The notes: generated from the sequence alone by a model not told the origin. A DNA stretch of 64,000 bases from Spirochaetales bacterium (GCA_022360655.1 JAKSCK010000060.1:62001-126000); one strand, 5' to 3'; shown: positions 43,075 through 52,678, counted from the first letter of the stretch. Numbers and translations: made by a program.

Positions 43075-46011
43075 TTAGGATGGAAGAGAGATTCGAGATT
43101 CGTTGAGTTCCGGAAGCTGAGCCTCATCAAGTGCATCACTTCCCGCGATTACAGAAATACTTCGCTGTTCCCATTCGGAGAGAAGTTGGGCCGCCACTCG
43201 GCGAATTCCCGCCGCATCCGCTGCCAACTGTGCATCTCTTCGAGCTTGTCGCATGGCATCATCAATGCCATAGAGAACTCGTTTAAATGCAACAAACCCC
43301 TGTTCTTCTGGTCCAAGAGGTCGCAATTCTTTTCCAATCGCTCCAATCACAGCCTGATTCACAGTGGCATCATCAAGAGCGGTAGAAGCCCATTCAAGAG
43401 CATTCTTAAAAACCGATAAACTTGGAGCAATCACTGGATCACGGTACGTGGAAAAGGTAAAGACACCTTCAAGACCGGAACATGAGGCCGAGGCTCCATA
43501 GGCGCCTCCCTTCATACGTATGTTCTCCCATAAGTATCCTGTTCGCAGAATATGGGCCAACAAACCAGCAAGCGCATGCTCAGAACTTCCTAAGATGGGA
43601 GCTGGCAGACTCAATGCGGAAAAAGAAACCGCAGATGCCGTGGCCAACCCTTCCCCTTGGGTTGAATGCATGAAGAGCTGTGGTTCTGGGACCACAGGAA
43701 GAGGCGTTTCAGGAAGAACAGAGATCGCACGGAGAGCAGCCTCTCGTGAAGTGTCTACAACTGCAGGATCTGCTGTCACCAGTACCTTCACCCCTTTCCG
43801 GGAAAAGAGTTGTTTTTGGATGGCAATGAGAGCCTCTGAAGCCTTTGTAAAGGCATTTTGGTCTTCAGCGGCCTCCTGAAGAAATTGGAGTTGGCTGATA
43901 CCATACCAATGATCTTCCCATCGTGCCGCCTCAGAGAGTCGAGTCGATGCCCGGAGAGCAGCAAAAGCATGACCTGAGGGAACCACAGCAGACCGATAAT
44001 CATTCCGCATCTCCAACAAAAGATCACCAACACGGTCCACATCAGAGAAATCTGCTGCTGTAAGAAGGCGCATAGCAATTTCTAAGGCCTCTGTCCATTG
44101 ATGTTGCAAGGCCTTCAAATGCACAAAGAAGGAACGGCGTAACCCGCTTCCTGCCTGGGGATGAAGGGGAGAAGCCTCAAGAGAGCACCCCAATCCTCCT
44201 GTTTTCATTGCCAATTCTCTGGCCACCACATCATGAGTCAATCCTGGCAATCCCACATCTGTGAGTGCACGGCCAAAGAGTGGTAACCAGGACTGGAGAT
44301 GGGCATCCAGCACGGAGGCATCAAAAGCCAGTTCCATGTAGGTCACCCCATTGGTAAAAACCTCATGGGTGTACCAAGGGATGTCCTCTTCCATTCCATG
44401 GTTCAATGAAATCTTACGAACCTCTGTTGGGAGCTCCTGTCGGGAGAGAAAAGGGATGCGAGCCAAATCTTCTGGAGAATCAGGAGTTTCTTGAAATTCA
44501 TCCAGCTGATCAAGTTTGGAAGACAACTCTTGAAGAGCTCCATTTCCCTCTTGCTTCAGTTCTGCATGCAACAAATCCAGTTCTTTTCGCTCCGCTTGTT
44601 CTCGTTGAATTTGCAAATTGGAATCAGGATATACCGTGACGGTGCTCCGGTGAGGATTTTCTAGGAATAACTCCTGAATTTGCGATTCAAAATACCCTTC
44701 TTGGGCCTGAGCCCGAAGCTTTGCCATGGGTTCTTGAAAGGCCAAGCTCTCCACAGGGGGCCGATCATGGAGCCATCCCCGAAGTGCCCGTTTCATGAGA
44801 CGCATTCCAAAGGGAGATCCCCCACGAATTTCACGAGCCCGGAACTCAACGGTCCGAAAAGCTCCTTCCACCAAGTCTGTAGGAAGTCCTTCATCAACAA
44901 CGTTGTGGAGCGTCTTCTCAACCAAGGCCTCAAAATCCTCACGTCGTTCAGGTTGAGTTCCTCGTAGAGCGGCAGAAAACACCATTTGGCGAAGATCAAG
45001 TTCTAATCCACTGACAGGCGAAAGATCTTCACCTAAACCGCTATCCACAATGGCTTTTTGAAGAGGAGCTCCTCCATGACCAAGAAGTATGAAGGAAAGG
45101 ACCTCCGCTCCTATGGTGGAAACAGGATTGGTGGTTTCCTTCAACATCCAATTGATGCTGATGGTGCTCTTGTCTCCATCTTCATCGCCAGGAGCGGCGG
45201 GCCAAGGCACCTCAAGAGAACGAGGAGCCTGCCACCTGGGCTGAAGAGGAATAGAGGATTGGATTTCTCGTCGTTCAAATCGGGAGAGGAACTCTCCATC
45301 AAGAACGGCAAGAACTTCATCAAGATCATGATCACCATAAAGAAAGATTCGGGCATTCGAAGGATGATACCAACGAGCATGAAAATCTCGAAAGGCCTCA
45401 TAAGTCAAGGATGGGATATGCTCAGGATCGCCACCAGAATCCCAACTGTAAGGCGTATCCGGGAAGAGAGAGCGAAGCGTCCAATCTCCTGCCACGGATT
45501 CAGCTGACGAATAGCTCCCCTTCATCTCATTCAGAACAATACCAGCTCGAACGAGTCGTCCCTCATCATCAAAATCAAGACGATGCCCTTCTTGGAGAAA
45601 GGCCTCTTCTTTGAGCTGTGGAAAGAAAACGGCATCGCCATACACCCGCAACAGATTGAGAAAATCAGCCTTAACGGTGCTGGATGCTGGATACACCGTT
45701 TTATCCGGATAGGTCATGGCATTCAAAAAGGTGTGCGCACTTCCTTTGAGCATCACCAGAAAGGGGTCTTTCAAAGGATAACGTTCTGATCCACAGAGAA
45801 CGGCATGCTCAAGGATATGAGGAACACCGGTATGATCAGAGGGAGGCGTACGGAAGGCAAAACCAAAGAGATTTTCAGTATCTTCTGCAGCCACCTGATA
45901 CACCTCTGCACCAGTGGCATTGTGAACCAGACGGATGCCCCGTCCTCGATATTCATCTAGAGGATCCACCGAAAGGGTGCGAAATCCCCGGTGGTCATAG
46001 CAGTCGCTCAT
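43075..46011 (-). CDS. M16C zinc metalloprotease (presequence protease/PreP type)
   Basis: The 978-residue protein has the inverted zinc motif HILEH (65-69) in HTGVPHILEHAVLCGSERYP. KDPFLVMLKGSAHTFLNAMT and FPDKTVYPASS-like YPDKTVYPASST follow, diagnostic of the M16C/PreP group. The fold comprises two halves of two M16 domains each. PreP degrades presequences and short unstructured peptides inside a closed chamber; bacterial members presumably clear peptides in the cytoplasm, since no signal peptide is visible. AGGAGGG precedes the ATG. It lies 12 bases after the rhodanese gene. Confidence 0.93.
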   Translation of the reverse strand: MSDCYDHRGFRTLSVDPLDEYRGRGIRLVHNATGAEVYQVAAEDTENLFGFAFRTPPSDHTGVPHILEHAVLCGSERYPLKDPFLVMLKGSAHTFLNAMTYPDKTVYPASSTVKADFLNLLRVYGDAVFFPQLKEEAFLQEGHRLDFDDEGRLVRAGIVLNEMKGSYSSAESVAGDWTLRSLFPDTPYSWDSGGDPEHIPSLTYEAFRDFHARWYHPSNARIFLYGDHDLDEVLAVLDGEFLSRFERREIQSSIPLQPRWQAPRSLEVPWPAAPGDEDGDKSTISINWMLKETTNPVSTIGAEVLSFILLGHGGAPLQKAIVDSGLGEDLSPVSGLELDLRQMVFSAALRGTQPERREDFEALVEKTLHNVVDEGLPTDLVEGAFRTVEFRAREIRGGSPFGMRLMKRALRGWLHDRPPVESLAFQEPMAKLRAQAQEGYFESQIQELFLENPHRSTVTVYPDSNLQIQREQAERKELDLLHAELKQEGNGALQELSSKLDQLDEFQETPDSPEDLARIPFLSRQELPTEVRKISLNHGMEEDIPWYTHEVFTNGVTYMELAFDASVLDAHLQSWLPLFGRALTDVGLPGLTHDVVARELAMKTGGLGCSLEASPLHPQAGSGLRRSFFVHLKALQHQWTEALEIAMRLLTAADFSDVDRVGDLLLEMRNDYRSAVVPSGHAFAALRASTRLSEAARWEDHWYGISQLQFLQEAAEDQNAFTKASEALIAIQKQLFSRKGVKVLVTADPAVVDTSREAALRAISVLPETPLPVVPEPQLFMHSTQGEGLATASAVSFSALSLPAPILGSSEHALAGLLAHILRTGYLWENIRMKGGAYGASASCSGLEGVFTFSTYRDPVIAPSLSVFKNALEWASTALDDATVNQAVIGAIGKELRPLGPEEQGFVAFKRVLYGIDDAMRQARRDAQLAADAAGIRRVAAQLLSEWEQRSISVIAGSDALDEAQLPELNESRISLPS

Positions 46012-46023
46012 TCGTCGCCCTCC

Positions 46024-46452
46024 TTAGGGAGCAATCGACGGAACTTCGGCAGACTGACTTTCTTCCACAGGTCCCCGCCAATGGCGGAAGGCTCCAACAG
46101 ATTCCACATTGAAATAACCTGTTCGACCAAGGATGCGGGATGCTCGTTTTGCCATGGAGGCAGTACGTCCGCAGGTGTAAATTCGTTCGAACATATTCTC
46201 TGTGGGGAGATAACTGAGGATGTGGTCAGGAGAAACATTGATGGCTTGAGGAATGTGGCCTGCAGCAAATTCCCCTGGCGGTCGAAGATCCAGCACCGTG
46301 TACTCATACTGGTCCTGTCCTACCAACCAAAGCAAATCCCGCCGTGCATGACGGCGCCGAGAATGCTGAGGAACAATCCAAGCAATCAATAGTCCGGAAA
46401 GGAGCACCGAAGTTGTCGCAATCATCAGTACCGTGGGCATAACGTATCCCAT
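46024..46452 (-). CDS. Membrane-anchored rhodanese-domain protein
   Basis: From ATG 46452 it has 142 residues; a more upstream TTG would lie within the rpsU terminator and is rejected. A hydrophobic anchor (VLMIATTSVLLSGLLIAWIV) is followed by a rhodanese domain: YTVLDLRPPGEFAAGHIPQA near residue 52 and the active-site loop IYTCGRTASMAKRASRIL, with Cys as the sulfur acceptor. Rhodanese domains carry persulfide sulfur, but the partner here is unknown. It is followed 12 bases on by the M16C protease gene. Confidence 0.82.
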   Translation of the reverse strand: MGYVMPTVLMIATTSVLLSGLLIAWIVPQHSRRRHARRDLLWLVGQDQYEYTVLDLRPPGEFAAGHIPQAINVSPDHILSYLPTENMFERIYTCGRTASMAKRASRILGRTGYFNVESVGAFRHWRGPVEESQSAEVPSIAP

Positions 46453-46478
46453 GATAACTTCTCGTTGAATATAAGAAA

Positions 46479-46498
46479 ACCCGACCAATTGGTCGGGT
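46479..46498 (-). terminator. Intrinsic terminator of rpsU
   Basis: ACCCGACCAATTGGTCGGGT is a perfect 20-base palindrome. On the minus strand it is followed by TTTCTTAT. It lies 36 bases after the rpsU stop and is the cleanest rho-independent terminator in this part of the window. Confidence 0.88.
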
Positions 46499-46533
46499 CT
46501 TCATTCCGGTGAGAAAGATTCTCTAAATGAATC

Positions 46534-46743
46534 CTAGTACCGGTTCTGGGCCTGAGCCTTACGCAGTTTCTTCAACTGTTTGCGCTCAAGAGCTTTCTTT
46601 TTGCGGTTCTTGATGGTGGAAGGCTTTTCGAAGTACTCCCGCCTCTTGTACTCGCGGATAATCCCTTCTTTTTCCACCATGCGCTTAAAACGCTTGATGG
46701 CCTTTTCGAGGGGCTCATCATCGTTCACTCGGATATAGGCGAT
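46534..46743 (-). CDS. rpsU: 30S ribosomal protein S21, probably starting at an AUC codon
   Basis: The protein reads [20 protein letters not shown] after its first residue, then [20 protein letters not shown], the normal S21 sequence, and ends AQNRY at 69 residues. Family members begin M-A-Y-I-R-V, and here the codon in the Met position is ATC (46741-46743). A perfect GGAGGTGAT ribosome site lies nine bases before it, and a stop codon lies two codons upstream, so no standard start is available. The next in-frame candidate, GTG at 46728, would drop six conserved residues and sits 24 bases from the ribosome site. An ATG overlapping the ribosome site is out of frame. Confidence 0.9.
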   Translation of the reverse strand: MAYIRVNDDEPLEKAIKRFKRMVEKEGIIREYKRREYFEKPSTIKNRKKKALERKQLKKLRKAQAQNRY

Positions 46744-46748
46744 AAGTC

Positions 46749-46758
46749 ATCACCTCCC
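46749..46758 (-). promoter_or_regulatory. Extended Shine-Dalgarno site of rpsU
   Basis: On the minus strand GGGAGGTGAT matches the 3' end of 16S rRNA over nine bases. It decides the start: the nine-base spacing leads to the ATC codon at 46743, not to the ATG that overlaps its 3' end nor to the GTG at 46728. Confidence 0.75.
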
Positions 46759-46804
46759 TTTGCAGTAGGACTTTGCATGAGGGAAATCCCCCACGGCAAA
46801 AATG

Positions 46805-47740
46805 CTATTCCATGTTACTCAGGAATGGGGTTGTGTCAAGAAGTGGCGCCCTGAGAAAACTCTTAGGATCAACAGGAATACTTCCAACCCGCATTTCCCA
46901 ATGAACATGATACCCTGTTGCAAATCCCGTTTGTCCTAAGGTTCCCACACGTTCTCCTGCCATCACCATCTGGCCCACATTCACATCCATGGATTCAAGA
47001 TGGTAGTAGAGGGTATACACCCCTGGAAGGTGTTCCACCACAACCGTTTTTCCTGTGATAAAACGATCCTGGGCTAAAACCACTCGTCCTCTACCGCTGG
47101 CGCGAACCTCAGTTCCTGCTTCCTGCCAATAATCCTGACCATAATGCACGGAAGAGGATTCACTTCCATCAAGATGCACATAGCGTCGGCGGTCGCCAAA
47201 ACCGGAGGTTTCAACTCCTTGAGCCAAGGGAGCCGTTAAGGGTCCAATATGATAAATAGCATCAGGATTGAAGGAGGTCAAAACCGCCCAGAGTTCCCGA
47301 GACTCTTGCTTCTTGCGTTCAGAATTATCATTGTAGAGCGCATTCATTCGTCCATTAAGACGAATGACGGTTTCTGGATACTCATGTTCAACAACCGTGA
47401 GCACCTTTTCTAAATGCCATTCTGTTCGCCCCTTCCACCCCTTGAGTTCCAGAGTGTAGCGTCCCGGCAATGCTGTGGAGGGAATCCCCAACAGTGCGAC
47501 GGAATGGGGAGTATGATCCAAAGGAGAATTCCAAAGAAAAGCCTCGTGACGGCTCACTGTGCGTGCTTGAGGGTCTTTTAAAGAGACAGAAACTGCATCC
47601 AGAGGCCCTTGTTCCACCCAAAGAGCAAGGACAGAACCAGGTTCTGCAAAATCCGCAGAGTAGATTCGCGGTTCAGCCCAAAGCAAAGTCGAGCTGAGGA
47701 GAACAAGAAAAAGAAAGATGAATCCCCGATTCAATCGCAC
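46805..47740 (-). CDS. M23-family (LytM/peptidoglycan endopeptidase-like) metallopeptidase
   Basis: The start is GTG 47740, overlapping the recJ stop, with GGAGG seven bases upstream; 311 residues follow. A signal peptide (VRLNRGFIFLFLVLLSSTLLWA) leads to a beta-rich region, then the M23 domain from about 195. The zinc ligands are in SVHYGQDYWQEAGT and YHVHWEMRVGSIPVDP, with YTLYYHLESMDVNVGQMV between. LytM enzymes cut peptidoglycan cross-bridges; this one is probably periplasmic. A Met-rich or coiled-coil part is absent. Confidence 0.88.
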   Translation of the reverse strand: MRLNRGFIFLFLVLLSSTLLWAEPRIYSADFAEPGSVLALWVEQGPLDAVSVSLKDPQARTVSRHEAFLWNSPLDHTPHSVALLGIPSTALPGRYTLELKGWKGRTEWHLEKVLTVVEHEYPETVIRLNGRMNALYNDNSERKKQESRELWAVLTSFNPDAIYHIGPLTAPLAQGVETSGFGDRRRYVHLDGSESSSVHYGQDYWQEAGTEVRASGRGRVVLAQDRFITGKTVVVEHLPGVYTLYYHLESMDVNVGQMVMAGERVGTLGQTGFATGYHVHWEMRVGSIPVDPKSFLRAPLLDTTPFLSNME

Positions 47741-49866
47741 AAAGTAGCCTCCAGGACGGTGAGTCTTCGGGCCTCGGCACCCCTCCACCGATCCCGGTCA
47801 ACGCGATAGACTAAATCCACCTTTGCATCAAGACGGATATCCACTCCAAAACGTTCTGCTCCATCCCACCAGAGAGCTGGCCAACGATGGGGGCCAAAAG
47901 TCACCTGAAGTTTCAGATGATTATTTTTGGGTTTCCCCACCAAATCCACTTGATGAACATGAACCCCTCGGGTGAGGAATGTGAGGGGTTTAAATCCTTC
48001 CCCATAGGGCTCCAAACGCTCAAGAAGATCTTCTAATCCCTGTGATCCAAGCTTGGAAAGTTGCTCATGAGAGAGCTCAGCATCAACAGCGATAGCCGAT
48101 TTCTTCTCCACTTCAAAAGTGGCACTCTTTAACCATTTTCGGGTGCGTTGACGGAGTACGTCCAGTTTTCTGGTAGAAATTCGAAATCCTCCAGCCTGAG
48201 GGTGTCCTCCATAGTCATCAAAAAGGTCAGACATGGATTCCATCCAGGTCAGAGCATTTAAAGTGGCCCCACTTCGAATGGATCCAGAGGTCACATCCCC
48301 ATTAATTCCTAAAACAACGGCGGGAACATCAAGCGTTTTTTGGAATCGTGTGGCCAAAATTCCTGTGATTCCACGCGGAACCCGTTCATCAGCCACTAAG
48401 ACCATCCGTTCATTCAAATCTTCAAGACTTTGATAAACCGCTGGTCTCAACTGCTCCCAGAGATCTTCCCCCAAACTTCGACGTTTTTTATTGAGAGCAA
48501 CCAATTCATCGGCCAGCAAAGAAATTCGAGCCGGATCATCATCCAGAAAAAGCTGAACCCCAACATTGGCTTTTCCCATTCGTCCAGAGGCATTGATGAG
48601 GGGACAGATTTGCCATCCCAATTCAGTGGTGCCAAGACGCCCTTCATGAAGACGCTGACGAATGAGAAGTTCCCGAAGAGCAGGTCGGCGCTCTCGAATA
48701 CCATCCGTCATGTTCAATCGAGAAAGGCCAAGACGCACAAGTATACGATTCTCATTCTCAAGTGGCATAAGATCTGCCATGGTGCCAAGAGCCACCAAAT
48801 CCAGCCCTCGCCGCCAATGTTCAAAGGACGATTTAAGATCACGATAACGGAGGGTTATCATCAGATTTCGAAACGTTGTGAGCTCACCTTCTTCCTCTGG
48901 AAAATACCGAGCCATTCGGCTGGCAGCTCCCAACTCCTGCAATGATTTTCGTTTTAAGGCTGGAAATGCGGCAGTAATCTGAGGAGCTGCATCAATGGCA
49001 TGCACTTCCGCTCCCCCAAAAAAGGCAGAGATGAGTCTTTGCTGCTCTTGTTCCTCAAAGATCAGAAGGGGGTGTCCTTCAATAAAACGCAAACAGCGCT
49101 CAAATCCCTCCATTCCTTCTTCTGTTGATGCCCGAACCCGTGCCACCTCATGAAGATTTCGCATTCGGAGAGCCTCAAAAATGAGATGCTCCCCTTCTTG
49201 ACGGCCATAAATCAGGCAGTATTCCTCCCCCCAATCCTCTGTTTGAGCAAAACAGAGTGCCCATTGGAATTTGGAGGCAACAGCAGCAGCACACAGCCCT
49301 GAAAAGGGATAGGCTTCATCTGCTTTGGGATTAACAACCGCATAGGCGGGAGGAAGCCCATCCTCTCGGGGAACATGATGGTCAAAAACCAAGACATCCA
49401 TTCCAAGAGAATTGGCATACTCAATTTCTTTAAAATCACTGATGCCACAATCGACAGTAATCACCAAAGTGACATCATCTTTTGCCTTCTCGGAAAGAAC
49501 CTCTTGGTTAAGCCCATAGTCTTCGTCACCCAAAGGAACTCGCCAATCTGGATTGAGCCCAACACTCTTTAACGCTTCCACCATAAGAACCGTGCCGGTA
49601 ATTCCATCTGTATCTTTATCACCACAGATGAGCACGTTCTCTTTTTCTTCAGCGGCCACAAGTACGCGTTCTACAGCCTTTTCCATGTCTTTAAACAGAA
49701 ATGGGTTATGAAGAAAGCGTTCATCACTTTCAAGAAAAAATGCCATCACCGAAGAGTTGGTCATTTGTCGCCGAGTGAGAATGGATGCTGTCAGTAAATC
49801 CAAATCATGGGATGCGGCAAGAGCTCGAACATCCGCTCCATCTATGGGTGACTTAACCCACTTCAT
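47731..49866 (-). CDS. recJ: Single-strand DNA exonuclease RecJ
   Basis: The 711-residue protein has the DHH phosphoesterase motifs ICGDKDTDGITGTVLMVEA (D near 81-84), VITVDCGISDF and VFDHHVPRED near 152-162, and the DHHA1 part with NASGRMGKANVGVQLF near 420 and GGHPQAGGFRIST near 570. A C-terminal OB-like part contains GEGFKPLTFLTRGVHVHQVDLV. It degrades single-stranded DNA 5' to 3' in repair. It is longer than E. coli RecJ (577), owing to an insert between motif blocks. The ATG overlaps the pyrimidine phosphorylase stop by four bases. Confidence 0.9.
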   Translation of the reverse strand: MKWVKSPIDGADVRALAASHDLDLLTASILTRRQMTNSSVMAFFLESDERFLHNPFLFKDMEKAVERVLVAAEEKENVLICGDKDTDGITGTVLMVEALKSVGLNPDWRVPLGDEDYGLNQEVLSEKAKDDVTLVITVDCGISDFKEIEYANSLGMDVLVFDHHVPREDGLPPAYAVVNPKADEAYPFSGLCAAAVASKFQWALCFAQTEDWGEEYCLIYGRQEGEHLIFEALRMRNLHEVARVRASTEEGMEGFERCLRFIEGHPLLIFEEQEQQRLISAFFGGAEVHAIDAAPQITAAFPALKRKSLQELGAASRMARYFPEEEGELTTFRNLMITLRYRDLKSSFEHWRRGLDLVALGTMADLMPLENENRILVRLGLSRLNMTDGIRERRPALRELLIRQRLHEGRLGTTELGWQICPLINASGRMGKANVGVQLFLDDDPARISLLADELVALNKKRRSLGEDLWEQLRPAVYQSLEDLNERMVLVADERVPRGITGILATRFQKTLDVPAVVLGINGDVTSGSIRSGATLNALTWMESMSDLFDDYGGHPQAGGFRISTRKLDVLRQRTRKWLKSATFEVEKKSAIAVDAELSHEQLSKLGSQGLEDLLERLEPYGEGFKPLTFLTRGVHVHQVDLVGKPKNNHLKLQVTFGPHRWPALWWDGAERFGVDIRLDAKVDLVYRVDRDRWRGAEARRLTVLEATLCD

Positions 49867-51188
49867 TTTGAACTCATCTCTTCCAAGATTAGGCTGTCCT
49901 TTAATTGAGGAGCAGTTTTTGACAGAGAAACGGAACTTTGAATGCGTGCGAGCCCTGCTTCAAGACGTTCTTTATCCTCCGCCCAAAGTCTTAACAATGG
50001 TTCACCTGCCGTCACAGGTTCTCCAATCTTTTTCAACACCTCAATACCAGCTAAAGGTTCAACAGGATCTGAAGCGGTGTCTCGACCAACTCCAAGAGCT
50101 ACTCCTGCCATCCCAACAGAGAAGGCATCAATTCCTTCCACAAATCCACTGCTCTCTGCATTTAATTCAACCGAATAGTTTGCACGAGCCGTGCCCAACA
50201 TGGCATCAAACTCATCAAGAGAGCCGCCCTGGAAAACAAGATTTTCCCGGAACTTTGCCATTGCGGAACCATCTTCAATGGCTCTTTGGCAACGAACCAA
50301 TGCCTGATCAACATTCGGTTCAATGCCTGCAGCTACAACCATCCAAGCCGCAAGACGGAGTGTAATTTCCATCACATCGGCAGGTCCCTGTCCCTGAAGA
50401 CAAGCCACAGATTCTTCCACTTCAAGGAAATTGCCCACCATTCGCCCCAAAGGCTCAGACATGTCTGTGAGAACAGCCACCACTTTACGGCCAAGGCTTT
50501 CCCCCGTGCGCACCAGCGACTCTGCTAATGCACGGGCAGCCTCAGGAGTCTTCATAAAGGCACCACGCCCACATTTAACATCCATCACAAGGGCATCAGA
50601 ACCTTCTGCAAATTTCTTGGAGAGTATACTGGCCGTGATGAGGGGAATGGATTCAACTGTGGCAATCACATCCCGGAGGGCATACATTTTTCGATCCGCT
50701 GGAACCACTTTTTCACTCTGGCCCGTCATGGCAAATCCAACTTCAGCCACCCCCTGAGCAAAACGCTCAGGAGTCAAAGCCGTGGTGTAACCAGGAATGG
50801 CATCAAGCTTGTCCAAGGTGCCTCCGGTATGCCCCAAAGCTCTTCCACTCATCATGGGAACTTTGACACCACACGCGGCAACAATGGGAGCCAGAATAAG
50901 CGAAAGCTTGTCCCCCACTCCACCAGTGGAATGTTTGTCCACAAAGGGGCCAGAAGTCAGAGACAAATCCATCACATCACCGGAATGAATCATGGCTCGT
51001 GTCAAATACCCAGTTTCTTGAGGTGTCATTCCATTAAGAAATGTGGCCATGCACCATGCCGCAGCTTGATAGTCTGGAATACTTCCATCCGCATAGCCCT
51101 GAATGAAATGTGAAATTTGATTTTCAGTAAGGGCCCGTCCATCCCTTTTTGCAGCAATAATATCAACTGTTCGTAACGATTCAGTCAT
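49863..51188 (-). CDS. deoA: Thymidine/pyrimidine-nucleoside phosphorylase
   Basis: This 441-residue enzyme splits pyrimidine nucleosides into base and (deoxy)ribose-1-phosphate. DIIAAKRDGRALTENQISHF, DKHSTGGVGDKLSL near residue 83 (phosphate-binding), GRALGHTGGTLDKLDAIPG near 113-131, and the later KCGRGAFMKTPEAARALAES are family signatures. It resembles both DeoA and the broader-specificity Pdp of Bacillus, and the sequence does not separate them. It overlaps thpR and recJ, so it sits inside a long recO-thpR-deoA-recJ operon. Confidence 0.92.
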   Translation of the reverse strand: MTESLRTVDIIAAKRDGRALTENQISHFIQGYADGSIPDYQAAAWCMATFLNGMTPQETGYLTRAMIHSGDVMDLSLTSGPFVDKHSTGGVGDKLSLILAPIVAACGVKVPMMSGRALGHTGGTLDKLDAIPGYTTALTPERFAQGVAEVGFAMTGQSEKVVPADRKMYALRDVIATVESIPLITASILSKKFAEGSDALVMDVKCGRGAFMKTPEAARALAESLVRTGESLGRKVVAVLTDMSEPLGRMVGNFLEVEESVACLQGQGPADVMEITLRLAAWMVVAAGIEPNVDQALVRCQRAIEDGSAMAKFRENLVFQGGSLDEFDAMLGTARANYSVELNAESSGFVEGIDAFSVGMAGVALGVGRDTASDPVEPLAGIEVLKKIGEPVTAGEPLLRLWAEDKERLEAGLARIQSSVSLSKTAPQLKDSLILEEMSSK

Positions 51189-51750
51189 CTTTAAACTCCT
51201 TTAATGGCCAAGATTGTAATGGCCGATACCGTGCTCCACTGGACTCGAGTATGGATTCCAACAGCACCACCTCGCGTACGCGGAAGACTCCCAAGTTAGC
51301 GGTTTTATCATCTGGAAGCAATGTTGAAGCTCCAGACTCCCTGCGATTTTTTCCTCTTCGCCATCGACCAATCGTCATATGGGGGCAATACGGGTAATCT
51401 TCCAAAGACATCCACGGAGTCAGGCTGTTACGAATGGATGAATTCAATGCTGCCAGTTGCTCTCCACCTTCCCTAACATCAAGAACAAGAGAATGGGGTT
51501 GATTTTTTGATCCAAGATTGTGTATTGGGCCAAGTTGAACAGAGAAACTGTGAAATGATTCAAATACTCCTGGTAGATGATTCTGCATATGAGTTATTAC
51601 ACGTGGCTCGGTTTTTCCTAAAAAACACAACGTGATATGGAGATTTTCTGTTTTCATCCATCGCAATTGCGCATATTCATCACAAAAAAGGCGTTCAGAA
51701 ATCTCCTGAGCAAATCTTTTGGGTGGAAAAATCGCCAAGAACGTGCGCAC
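51181..51750 (-). CDS. thpR: RNA 2',3'-cyclic phosphodiesterase (ThpR/LigT, 2H family)
   Basis: With GTG 51750 as start the protein has 189 residues and begins VRTFLAIFPPKRF, the usual start of this family; an in-frame ATG at 51819 adds 23 unmatched residues. The two catalytic HxTx motifs are HITLCFLG near residue 41 and HMTIGRWRRG near 130. ThpR opens 2',3'-cyclic phosphate ends of RNA. It overlaps the phosphorylase gene by eight bases and follows recO. Confidence 0.88.
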   Translation of the reverse strand: MRTFLAIFPPKRFAQEISERLFCDEYAQLRWMKTENLHITLCFLGKTEPRVITHMQNHLPGVFESFHSFSVQLGPIHNLGSKNQPHSLVLDVREGGEQLAALNSSIRNSLTPWMSLEDYPYCPHMTIGRWRRGKNRRESGASTLLPDDKTANLGVFRVREVVLLESILESSGARYRPLQSWPLKEFKDD

Positions 51751-51828
51751 ACATTCATGATGCACCTCAGCAAAGACTGAGGCAAGAGAGTTTTTTTGAG
51801 GAGTGTATAGGTGTCCCATCTATAGAAA

Positions 51829-52590
51829 CTAACGTGGGAATGGGGAGGCACGAAGACTTTTTAGAGGACGTTCTAAAAAGTTTTGAACCATAAATAGCAA
51901 CCACGATTCAGCCTGTCTCAAAACGGACAAACCCAATCCAATTCGTTCTGCGCTATCCCATCCTTCTCGTTCAACGGACATCAACCATTTTCGTACTCCT
52001 TCCGAAACCTCATATCCTGCCCCATGATGGCAGCCCCCCCCAATGAAAGAGCCATCATCATAGTAATAGGATGGCAGATCAGAACGACCACAAGGGAGGA
52101 TCTTTCCACATTTTGAACAGTATTGAAGGTTGGGACTCACCCCTTCCAGATTCAGATAACCCCAGTAGAATGCCAGGGCAAGTCGACGTCCTACCTCTCC
52201 AGAAGATTGAGACAAGCGCATAAAGGCCTGAATCGAATGCTGAAATAGAGCCTCTGAATCCACTCCACCGCCATGGGAGTTTAAAAGTATCTCAGCCCAA
52301 ACAGAGGCAAGATAAAATCGATCCAGATTCTCTCGCAAACCATCATGGGTTTCTTCGGCATCAAACCCCGTGAGCCGCCAGCGATCTTTGGATCCATCAT
52401 AATGCAAATGGGCAATACCACGATTATACGGAGCAGCTGTTGCTCGCATGGAACTTCTTCGCCCTTGAGCTCCATAAGCAAATGGATGCAAAAGCCCTTC
52501 ACCTTTGACAAGCATGGAAAGTCCCCGATGATTCTCACCAACGGGGCGAGATTTGAGCACAAGAGCCGGGGTTTTGATGGTTCTGGTCAT
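51829..52590 (-). CDS. recO: DNA repair protein RecO
   Basis: The start is taken at ATG 52590, since the frame further upstream runs into a terminator; 253 residues. IKTPALVLKSRPVGENHRGLSMLVKGEG is the OB-fold start of RecO. GRRSSMRATAAPYNRGIAHL continues it, and C in YCSKCGKILPCGR near 155-167 forms the zinc site of the central domain. RecO loads RecA with RecR and RecF. It opens the minus-strand run that continues through thpR, deoA and recJ. Confidence 0.88.
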   Translation of the reverse strand: MTRTIKTPALVLKSRPVGENHRGLSMLVKGEGLLHPFAYGAQGRRSSMRATAAPYNRGIAHLHYDGSKDRWRLTGFDAEETHDGLRENLDRFYLASVWAEILLNSHGGGVDSEALFQHSIQAFMRLSQSSGEVGRRLALAFYWGYLNLEGVSPNLQYCSKCGKILPCGRSDLPSYYYDDGSFIGGGCHHGAGYEVSEGVRKWLMSVEREGWDSAERIGLGLSVLRQAESWLLFMVQNFLERPLKSLRASPFPR

Positions 52591-52653
52591 AGATGTTTGA
52601 GTATAACAAGACTGAAGAAGATCGTCTGATGAATCCTTCGAGAGACCAAGCAA

Positions 52654-52678
52654 AACGGGCCTCTTTTTGTGGCCCGTT
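52654..52678 (-). terminator. Intrinsic terminator between an envelope-protein gene and recO
   Basis: On the minus strand AACGGGCC pairs with GGCCCGTT around ACAAAAAGA, followed by TTGCTT. It ends the 54.2-52.7 kb unit and shows that recO starts downstream of it. Confidence 0.8.

Noticed and set aside
46718-46750. Ten-codon frame starting at the ATG overlapping the rpsU ribosome site
   Set aside because: That ATG overlaps the ribosome site itself, so it could not be initiated from it. A leader peptide or programmed frameshift was considered, but the family alignment supports direct initiation at the ATC.
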